A DNA stretch of 12,665 bases from Cyanobacteria bacterium Co-bin13 (GTDB taxonomy: Bacteria > Cyanobacteriota > Cyanobacteriia > Phormidesmidales > Phormidesmidaceae), in the NCBI GenBank assembly GCA_014534385.1, contig JACVRP010000060.1, forward strand, positions 1 through 12,665, given 5' to 3'. This document shows positions 1-6,498 of this stretch, piece by piece (within the stretch, counting starts at the first letter, position 1; each line of letters starts with the position of its first letter). The notes beneath the pieces were generated by a model that was not told the origin of the DNA, made no database searches, and saw nothing but the letters and a program-made list of their open reading frames with translations. A program made the translations under genes and the position numbers.

Positions 1-2552
1 CCAGTCGGCAGCAAAAACCAGTTTGCCTGCATAAAGGCAACGGTACGGGTTACTGGGCCGCTGCGATTAATCTCGCGCGGCTGGTTTTGCGTCAGGGTTG
101 TCACTGTAAAGTCATCGGCACTAAATTCAGCCGGGTTAGCCGTGGTTCGCCTCACCAGCACCGTATCCCCCTCAAGCTTGGAGAAAAGCTCGTCTCGGCG
201 GAACAGCTGGCGAATGTCGGCTAATCCCTGTTCACTTTGGCCGGTCAAACCTAACAAGATGCGATCGCGACCCCAGGGGGACGGAACTGCTTGAATGACG
301 CCTGCGTTGTCGGGCAGAGTCTGAACCTGGCTTTGATTTTGCCGCCGCAAAAACCGATCCCCTAGGGCAAAACGGTCTGGCCGTTGAAACACTTCAGGAA
401 TGGGAAACCGGCTGCGAAGCCCGATGCCCACCAGGTTTTGCTGTTCTCGCACATTAGCCGGCAAGCCACCTGCCAGGTAAACCCCCAGCTTGATCGAATC
501 GGCTTGACTGAGACGACCCAGCCGACCGCTGACTTGAAGCAGGGTCAACACATCCGAGTCAGTCGGATTGTCTGGCAGAACAAAAGCCGTCTGCGACAAA
601 TCCTGGGGAGCCGCCAGCGGAAATCCAACCTGTAGCTGCCTGAGATTCGGCAGCTGCACCACGTTGGTGCGCTGTAAATTAAAGCTGCTGTTGCCGTGCA
701 CCGTTGCCCACATAGGCTGGTCAGGCACCTCGCCACAGGCGATTACCGCCGTTTGTGGGTAGGTAAAAAACTGTACTTCCAGCGTTGACGCAGGCGTCAT
801 CACGGCGGGCGGTACTTCTACCGTAATCGAGTCACTGCCGCCTTTAGCAGACGATAGCCGCTCACCCCCAACCCCCTGACCGTTAATGCGAACCGTCACT
901 GAGGAGCGACGAGTATCGATATTAGGGCTGTAGCTATAGCGGAGCGTAAAGTTACTGCCTTTGAGAAACTGGTCGTCAGGTAAAGCCCGCAGAGGTATAG
1001 AGATGGCGGGAGGTGCTGGCAACCCATTTACCGTGACGTCTTCATAGGGTTGACCGTTGTCTGTCAAAAGATCGCTCAGCTGCAGACGATTCCCCTCAGC
1101 GGGCAAGTACCCCGGCCAGTCCCTAGGCGCAGGAGAAGGAACATCGGCCACCTCGTTCACCAGTACCGCTTGGCCAGTTGCTAACTGCCGATCAGCCGGC
1201 TGAGCCAGCATTTGGACTGCCTTAAGAACGGCAGGTGAATCATTACCCGTAGCGACCAGCACCGGATGAGCACCGTCCGCTGTAGTCGTCAGCATGAGCA
1301 CACCCACGCCGTTAGGCAGAACTTGACCACCGCCGTCTAGAACTTTGTTGTCTTTAATTTCAAACGGCAGCGCCAGCTGAGCCAGGGCAGGCTGCTCAGC
1401 AGGGGTCCCCAGCACAACCACCCCCGCTTCGGCTCCAACCTCATCCAGTTTATTTACTAGGCGAGTTTCAATAGCCCGGAAGTTGGTCAACCTAGAGGCA
1501 GCGGCTTGAAAACGTCCCGCTGCAGTGAGCCAGAGGTTATTGACGGATTTAGGGCGCAGGTAGGTCAACTGATCTGCTTCTAGCCCCAGGTCATCTAGAA
1601 AGGGATAGGGGAAGTTAGCGAAGTCTAGGGCAATATCCTGGGGCTGATAGTTCATCACGACCTGAGAGTCGGGCAAGATCTCAGTCCACAGGGTCGGATC
1701 CGTCGGGTCAGTGCAGTCCTCAGATGTGTGCTGCTGAGCTCGGATGATCAGGGTGTTGTAGTCTTGAATTAGATTGGCAGGCACATCAAAAAGAACGTTG
1801 CCGATTTCGTCTGGTTTGCGGTTAAGCGGAAGGCTGCCCAGATGGGAGTTGTTTAGCCTCACCGTCAGGTTGGACCGGCTAGCCACCAGAGCCGGGGAGT
1901 GCCGAAAGCGAATTAGCACCTTAGCCGACTTGACCTGCCAGTTACGAGGCCGGGTAAAGCCTAACCGGGCCTGAGAGAGCACCCCTTCTAGCTGTAGGGC
2001 GTTGCCGACAACCGGGCTGCGGTTAAACTGCAGCACGTACTGGCTTGAAGCGGGCTGGGCTGCCGCTGGGGCCGCTGCTGGGGTTGACTCCTCTGGCTCT
2101 GGTGCGGCAGCGGCCGGGGCGGGCGTCGCTGGGGCAGGTTGGGGCCGAGCTGGCGCTGAGGGCCGAGGCGCTGGAGCAGGCGAGCTCTGACGGGACGGCC
2201 GGGAAGCCGGAGCAGAGCGGGCAGGGGGTTCGGCGGGGCGGGAGCGAGGCCTTACGACTGGGGCTTGGGGCGCGGGGCTGGGCAAGGAGTACTCCCGAAT
2301 CACCTCGTCTTCCTGCTTTTGCACGGCATCGCTGGATTGGGCCATGACCTGGGGCATCTGCAGGCAAAGGAGCAGGGTCAGGCATGCTAAACCTGCTCCC
2401 CAGACCGTCCAGCTTGAGCGCCGAGCCCGAGAAAACCTAGAGGGTTGACCAGATCGGCGGGCACTCGCTGGGGTCGAAGCTGGTCGCAAGCCCCGTCGTC
2501 GGAGCTGCTGATTTGGGAGCTTTAATAGAAGCTGCTTTATGAAGTTACGCAT
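1..2552 (-). CDS. bcsB: BcsB, cellulose synthase periplasmic subunit (3' end cut by window edge)
   Basis: The frame is open from an ATG at 2552 to the left edge (850 codons, no stop). BcsB is the inner-membrane-anchored periplasmic partner that activates BcsA and guides the nascent glucan. Visible order: an Arg-rich N-terminus (1-48), one hydrophobic signal/anchor segment (about 49-66, possible cleavage after VMA71), a Pro/Ala/Arg/Ser-rich linker (about 90-170), then alternating beta-rich and alpha/beta blocks as in the CBD1-FD1-CBD2-FD2 layout of the family. Diagnostic is C280 with the following PTLWTEILPDSQ, the family's C...LWTEI...S motif; a second one is C606 with MWATVHGNSSF. The C-terminal membrane helix would lie just beyond the edge. 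The start lies 54 bp after the bcsZ stop, so the two are probably co-transcribed. No strong Shine-Dalgarno is seen at the ATG, and no other in-frame ATG precedes the hydrophobic segment. The family call is firm; the exact start is less so. Confidence 0.93.
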   Translation of the reverse strand, partial: MRNFIKQLLLKLPNQQLRRRGLRPASTPASARRSGQPSRFSRARRSSWTVWGAGLACLTLLLCLQMPQVMAQSSDAVQKQEDEVIREYSLPSPAPQAPVVRPRSRPAEPPARSAPASRPSRQSSPAPAPRPSAPARPQPAPATPAPAAAAPEPEESTPAAAPAAAQPASSQYVLQFNRSPVVGNALQLEGVLSQARLGFTRPRNWQVKSAKVLIRFRHSPALVASRSNLTVRLNNSHLGSLPLNRKPDEIGNVLFDVPANLIQDYNTLIIRAQQHTSEDCTDPTDPTLWTEILPDSQVVMNYQPQDIALDFANFPYPFLDDLGLEADQLTYLRPKSVNNLWLTAAGRFQAAASRLTNFRAIETRLVNKLDEVGAEAGVVVLGTPAEQPALAQLALPFEIKDNKVLDGGGQVLPNGVGVLMLTTTADGAHPVLVATGNDSPAVLKAVQMLAQPADRQLATGQAVLVNEVADVPSPAPRDWPGYLPAEGNRLQLSDLLTDNGQPYEDVTVNGLPAPPAISIPLRALPDDQFLKGSNFTLRYSYSPNIDTRRSSVTVRINGQGVGGERLSSAKGGSDSITVEVPPAVMTPASTLEVQFFTYPQTAVIACGEVPDQPMWATVHGNSSFNLQRTNVVQLPNLRQLQVGFPLAAPQDLSQTAFVLPDNPTDSDVLTLLQVSGRLGRLSQADSIKLGVYLAGGLPANVREQQNLVGIGLRSRFPIPEVFQRPDRFALGDRFLRRQNQSQVQTLPDNAGVIQAVPSPWGRDRILLGLTGQSEQGLADIRQLFRRDELFSKLEGDTVLVRRTTANPAEFSADDFTVTTLTQNQPREINRSGPVTRTVAFMQANWFLLPT

Positions 2553-2606
2553 AGGGCTTAATGAGCTAGTTTGAGTTAATTCAACCGGCTTCGGAAAGTT
2601 TGTTTA

Positions 2607-3962
2607 TTAGGGGTTGCCTTCTAGCAGGGAGGCTGGCAGCCGCTCAGCTGGAAACAGGCCCAGCCAAGCCAAGTTTTGTACGTAGTAAGCATCGTTGTTG
2701 TCCCAAATTCCTTGGCGGTAGGTAGTCAACAGCTTTTCTCGGCGTAGACTGTCAGCTAGCTGAGGGTCTATTTGTAGAAAAGCTGGGTAGAGCATGGCGT
2801 ATTGGGCAGTCGCTTCGTAGTCCACCAAAGCCTGCCCGTTGAGATCCAGCACGGCTGGAATGGTTTTTTGGCTCTCCCACTGGGTCTTTAGATAGCCCAG
2901 GTGTTCGGCCAGAAAACGGTTGGCCCTCGGTTCTCCAAACCAGGCAGCATCAAGGGATACTCGCCACCAGACCCGGTAGGCATCGAAGCCGTAGTGACTC
3001 TTCAGAGCGCTGTTTCTGCCGGTGGGTGCCAGCTGCTGCGACGCCATTTCCAAAACGACCCAGTCCCCAGGTAGTCCCTGGGGGGAGAGGTCCTTGGTTT
3101 GGTTCAGCACACGGTAGCTGCTCTCAACTAAAGCAGCCCAGTCTCGGTCTGGATCAACCTGAGCAAACAGGCGAAAGGCGTAGGGGGCCAGATAGGAGGG
3201 ATTGAGATAGACCTTGCCAGGATTCGGTTGAAACGCCTGCAGAGGTCCTGGCAAAAGATATCTGAGGGAGTTTTGAGCTTCCATTGCTGGGAGCAGTAGG
3301 GTGGAAGAATCCCAGAGGTCAGCCAGCTTTTCCTGGGCTAAAGCCTGATAGTCTGGGCGATTCCAACGCCGGGCCGCTAGGATTAACGCTGTTGCAGCAT
3401 CAATATCAGCATCGCTGGCAAAGTTACCGTCGATAATGCCCCAAGAACCCCCCTCACTCTGCCCCCACTTCCAGGCCCAAAGGCTATCCCCCTGAGCGCT
3501 ACCGTCTCGCCTGAGGTTGCTCTCAGCCCATTGCAAAGTCAGCTCGAAGGTCGCGGGGTCGTCTGCCATTACGGCTCGCAGCAGGGCATAGGCCTGCCCC
3601 TCCGAGACAGTGCGGGCGTTACTTTCCCAATCGATCACCCGCCCATCGGCTTGAATGAAGCGCTGCCGATAGGCAATCCAGCTTTCCTGCAGCAGCGCGT
3701 CAATCGAGAGGGTTGCCGGGTCTCTATCAGGTTGCTCTCCAGCAAGGGCAGCTGCAGTTTCGACCGCAGGCGCGAGATCCTCATCGATCGGGGTAGCCGC
3801 TATTGGGGGCATATCTTGGCTGCAGCCAAGCAGGCCAAAGCAAACAGTCCAAACAGCCAGACTGAGACAAACTTGCCGGCTGACAGAGCCGTACCGGAGA
3901 CATTTGCACCCAGGGTTGCGCCCAAGATGCCAGGCAGATCCGAAAAGGGAAGTGGGAAGCAT
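2607..3962 (-). CDS. bcsZ: BcsZ-type endoglucanase, glycoside hydrolase family 8, predicted lipoprotein
   Basis: 451 aa. GH8 enzymes in cellulose operons cut beta-1,4-glucan in the periplasm and are thought to remove misassembled chains. SEGQAYALLRAV (from S120) carries the conserved Glu (E121), the likely catalytic acid. ASDADIDAATALILAARRW (182-200) matches the GH8 signature except for Ala at one Ile/Met position. YGFDAYRVWW (324-333) holds D327, the likely base by analogy with the E. coli BcsZ Asp. The N-terminus has a basic region, then a hydrophobic stretch ending in the lipobox LLGC (44-47), so C47 would be lipidated; Ser at +2 fits outer-membrane sorting in the E. coli rule. BcsZ of E. 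coli is a soluble periplasmic enzyme, so lipid anchoring is a difference. The ATG gives an unusually long n-region (about 31 residues), but I see no better in-frame start before the lipobox. It lies between the TPR gene and bcsB. Confidence 0.93.
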   Translation of the reverse strand: MLPTSLFGSAWHLGRNPGCKCLRYGSVSRQVCLSLAVWTVCFGLLGCSQDMPPIAATPIDEDLAPAVETAAALAGEQPDRDPATLSIDALLQESWIAYRQRFIQADGRVIDWESNARTVSEGQAYALLRAVMADDPATFELTLQWAESNLRRDGSAQGDSLWAWKWGQSEGGSWGIIDGNFASDADIDAATALILAARRWNRPDYQALAQEKLADLWDSSTLLLPAMEAQNSLRYLLPGPLQAFQPNPGKVYLNPSYLAPYAFRLFAQVDPDRDWAALVESSYRVLNQTKDLSPQGLPGDWVVLEMASQQLAPTGRNSALKSHYGFDAYRVWWRVSLDAAWFGEPRANRFLAEHLGYLKTQWESQKTIPAVLDLNGQALVDYEATAQYAMLYPAFLQIDPQLADSLRREKLLTTYRQGIWDNNDAYYVQNLAWLGLFPAERLPASLLEGNP

Positions 3963-4078
3963 CAGTCTCAGAAGCGCAGGAGTTTGACTGCCATTGCGTG
4001 AGCGTTCTGGCAGTTGTGGAGGTATTTCATCTTAGGTTGCCCTAGATCAGGTAGACGCGTTGCCGATAGTCCGTGATC

Positions 4079-4108
4079 TTTATCAAAGGGTGCGATCGCA
4101 TGTGCAAA
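4079..4108 (-). promoter_or_regulatory. weak candidate promoter upstream of bcsZ
   Basis: On the minus strand TTTGCA (4108-4103) and GATAAA (4084-4079) are 18 bp apart, each 4/6 to the sigma70-type consensus. This would start transcription about 110 nt before the bcsZ ATG, inside the 209-bp gap after the TPR gene. The gap is large enough for an internal promoter, but the match is weak and read-through from the upstream genes is equally plausible. Confidence 0.18.
4092..4099. repeat. HIP1 palindrome GCGATCGC (one of six)
   Basis: Copies start at 261, 4092, 4651, 4917, 7904 and 11281. Five lie in coding sequence and this one in the gap before bcsZ. HIP1 is over-represented in many cyanobacterial genomes and supports the assignment; no local regulatory role is implied. 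Confidence 0.9.
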
Positions 4109-4111
4109 CGG

Positions 4112-4128
4112 TTAAGGCACACCCTTAA
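4112..4128. other. small hairpin in the gap between the TPR gene and bcsZ
   Basis: TTAAGG (4112-4117) and CCTTAA (4123-4128) form a perfect 6-bp stem with a 5-base loop. A competing 7-bp pairing joins AAGGGTG (4086-4092) and CACCCTT (4120-4126) around a HIP1 palindrome. No T-run follows on the minus strand, so a classical terminator for the TPR gene is not supported. A processing or partial attenuation site inside the operon is possible. Confidence 0.25.
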
Positions 4129-4151
4129 ATCCTGATAGCGGGAACATCTTT

Positions 4152-4171
4152 AGAAATCGCCAGAAATCGCC
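4152..4171. repeat. 10-bp tandem direct repeat next to the TPR gene stop
   Basis: AGAAATCGCC occurs twice head-to-tail (4152-4161 and 4162-4171), touching the TAG stop of the TPR gene at 4172. A short local duplication in non-coding sequence is the simplest reading. Confidence 0.6.
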
Positions 4172-6487
4172 CTAGAAACGCTCCCAGGGTGGCTGAATAC
4201 CTCGCTGCTGCAGTAGCCCCGCCTCAATCTGCTGAATTTGGGCAGACACCTGAGGGTCGGCAACCCCCTGAGCCTGCTGGAACTGTTGCCAGGCTCGCAG
4301 CTCCTTAATCGCCTGTAGCGGACGACCCTGAACGGCATTGAGGGCAGCCAGAGAGGTACGGGCTACACCACTGGTGGTATCTAGCGCCAGCGCCCGGTTG
4401 TAGAGCTCATTTGCCTGATCCAGGTTGCCCTGCTGAAATTCCAGTCCCCCCAGGGCCAGCAGAGCATCTAGGTTATTGGGCTGCCGCTGTAGGATGGTGG
4501 CGTAACTCTGACGGGCCAACGCCTCATCGCCAGTCTGCTGGGCAATATCTCCCTGCACAAAGTACAGGTCGAGGTTGTTGGGAGCCTGGGCAATCAGCCG
4601 AGCAACCTCTGCTGTAGCCTGGGTTGGGTTGCGGTCGGCTAAGACCTGGAGCGATCGCAGCTGCAGCCCCAAATTGTTGGGCTCAACCGTCAGCAGCCGC
4701 TGGTACAGATCGGCCCGGCTGGGATCGGGCGGCAGGGCTGCTACCAACGTAATCAGCTCGGGCGGTGGCGTACTGGCCCCATACTGCTGCAGGCTCTGAT
4801 TGAGAACAGCGGCGGCCTGCGCTTCACTGATTAGCCCTGTCTGGTAAGCCAGGGCCGTTCGGCCTAGGGCGAAGGTCGGATCTTGAGGGTTTTCAGCAAT
4901 GATCTGATCGTAAAGTGCGATCGCTTCTCGATTGAGGCCCTGACTCTGATAGACCGCAGCCAAACCCTGCAGCGCCCCACGCCGAACGTCTAGAGTCCGG
5001 CTGCTGCTGATCAGGGCCTGATACCGCTGAATGCTGGCGTTGATATTGCCCTCCCGGCGATCAATATCGGCCAGCAACAGCTGAGTCGTCTCCGCATCCC
5101 GCTGGCCTGCTGGAGTTCCGGCGTAGGCAGCGAGAGCTGATTTAGCTGCCGCCAGTTGCCCCTGCTGAATCAGAATTTGGGCCACGCGGAAATTGAGAAA
5201 GCCTTCAGGAGATCCTGCTGCCAGCAGACTCTGGTAAAGCGGCAGTAGCTCTGCAACGGGCGGATCAACTCGGCTCAACGTCTGGCCAATACTCCGCACC
5301 TGTGCCGGATCTCCAGGCAGGCTGGGAAATGCCGCCTGCACCTGCCGGACAAAATCTGTCCGAGAAAGCTGCCCCAACTGGTAAGCCAACACCTGCTGGC
5401 TAAAGACCAGACTGCTGTCGTTTGGAAATTCTCTGTTGAGGGCCTGCACCAGCTGCAGAGCAAAGGGTCGCCACTCAGGCAGGTTACTAAAGACTGCTAC
5501 GGCCTCCCTGCGCACACCCACAGGTAAGTTAGGTGCCGTCGTTAGAACAGTTTGATAAATTTGAGCGGCCTCTTGAGAGTAGCCAGTTTGACGGCTGTAC
5601 TCCCCAACTGCATTTAGAGCACGAGCCAGGGTAAGCCGAGCATCATTGCGGCCCCGTAGTGGTTGAATGACCTCTAGCGCCTGTTGGTACTGGGCATTTG
5701 CCGCATAAGCTGTGGCTAGCGCACCCCGCAGCCGGGCCTGTTGAGTATTAGATTCTGGAGTTCGGCTTAGCTCTGATTCAAGCACCTGAACCGCCTGAGC
5801 CACGCTGCCGCTCTCGCGCAGTGCCTGGGCATAGGCAATTGCCTGATCGCCTCGCACAGCTCCACCCACAGTCTGGTAGCGATTGAACAAACTAAGCCCG
5901 GTAGCATAGTCGCCGCTGTAGGTATAGGCCTCTGCGGCTGCGCCTACAACGTCAAGATTTTGAGTTTGGGGCAGGACCAGCGCATAGTCAGCTAACGACT
6001 GGGAAAACAGCCCTTGGTAGTAGTAAAGCTTGGCGCGCTGGGCTCTAGCATCCAGGTTGTTGGGCTCTAAATCAAGCAGACGAGTGAGCGCCTGAATGCC
6101 GATCGGCTGCCATTCCGCCCGAAACTCCCCTAAAAACCCCAGGGAGCTGAGTGCCAACCGATTGTTGGGCTCTAGCTCCAGGACTCGCTGATAGGTAGCC
6201 AGGGCATCTGCATCTCGACCCGCCCGCCGATAAGAAATACCCAAGCCCAATTGAGCATCAATATCTCGGGGGTTCTGCCTGAGAATGGCCTGAAATGCGT
6301 TAATGGCTTCGTTTACCCGGTTCTGAGACAGCAGGGTGTATCCCTGCCGCACCGCTGCAGATTGGGCGTAAACAGGGGTGGACGATAGCACGCTTAGAGA
6401 GAGGGCTGGGGCCGCTAGCAGGGTCAACCCAGCCAGAACCAGACGCTTACACCAATGTGAAGAGATAAAAGCTTGCTTTACAGACAT
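4172..6487 (-). CDS. secreted TPR-repeat protein of the cellulose operon (BcsC-like scaffold without barrel)
   Basis: 771 aa from the ATG at 6487. A hydrophobic signal peptide ends near VYA|QS (about residue 41). The rest is nearly all helical TPR-type units of about 34 residues, roughly 15 recognisable, from residue about 45 to the C-terminus; several end in the consensus-like (E/A/Q)PNN(L), which recurs five times. No beta-barrel region follows: the protein stops after a short tail ending PPWERF. In BcsC of proteobacteria an N-terminal TPR superhelix in the periplasm is fused to a C-terminal outer-membrane barrel; this gene resembles only the first half. It follows the barrel gene by 8 bp and precedes bcsZ by 209 bp. 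Inference: a periplasmic scaffold guiding glucan through the peptidoglycan. A TTG at 6499 would add four residues and overlap the previous stop by 4 bp (TTGA); I prefer the ATG, which has GAGGA five bases upstream. The TPR and secretion calls are firm; the cellulose role comes from context. Confidence 0.85.
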   Translation of the reverse strand: MSVKQAFISSHWCKRLVLAGLTLLAAPALSLSVLSSTPVYAQSAAVRQGYTLLSQNRVNEAINAFQAILRQNPRDIDAQLGLGISYRRAGRDADALATYQRVLELEPNNRLALSSLGFLGEFRAEWQPIGIQALTRLLDLEPNNLDARAQRAKLYYYQGLFSQSLADYALVLPQTQNLDVVGAAAEAYTYSGDYATGLSLFNRYQTVGGAVRGDQAIAYAQALRESGSVAQAVQVLESELSRTPESNTQQARLRGALATAYAANAQYQQALEVIQPLRGRNDARLTLARALNAVGEYSRQTGYSQEAAQIYQTVLTTAPNLPVGVRREAVAVFSNLPEWRPFALQLVQALNREFPNDSSLVFSQQVLAYQLGQLSRTDFVRQVQAAFPSLPGDPAQVRSIGQTLSRVDPPVAELLPLYQSLLAAGSPEGFLNFRVAQILIQQGQLAAAKSALAAYAGTPAGQRDAETTQLLLADIDRREGNINASIQRYQALISSSRTLDVRRGALQGLAAVYQSQGLNREAIALYDQIIAENPQDPTFALGRTALAYQTGLISEAQAAAVLNQSLQQYGASTPPPELITLVAALPPDPSRADLYQRLLTVEPNNLGLQLRSLQVLADRNPTQATAEVARLIAQAPNNLDLYFVQGDIAQQTGDEALARQSYATILQRQPNNLDALLALGGLEFQQGNLDQANELYNRALALDTTSGVARTSLAALNAVQGRPLQAIKELRAWQQFQQAQGVADPQVSAQIQQIEAGLLQQRGIQPPWERF

Positions 6488-6492
6488 GGCAT

Positions 6493-6498
6493 TCCTCA
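6493..6498 (-). promoter_or_regulatory. ribosome binding site overlapping the upstream stop codon
   Basis: On the minus strand TGAGGA (6498-6493) contains the TGA stop of the barrel gene and a GAGGA Shine-Dalgarno core, five bases before the ATG at 6487. This decides the ATG over the TTG at 6499 and suggests that ribosomes finishing the barrel gene restart on the TPR gene, keeping the two proteins in proportion. Confidence 0.6.

Noticed and set aside
2002..2385. Open frames on both strands inside the start of bcsB (up to 120 aa)
   Set aside because: They are side products of the GC-rich Pro/Ala/Arg linker. The bcsB frame is continuous through the region and explains the composition.
3531..4001. 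156-aa plus-strand frame antisense to the start of bcsZ
   Set aside because: It lies opposite conserved GH8 residues, shows no domain-like pattern, and has no good ribosome binding site.
4086..4126. A terminator for the TPR gene before bcsZ
   Set aside because: The pairings are short (6-7 bp), alternative, and have no T-run on the minus strand, so separation of the operon here is not supported.
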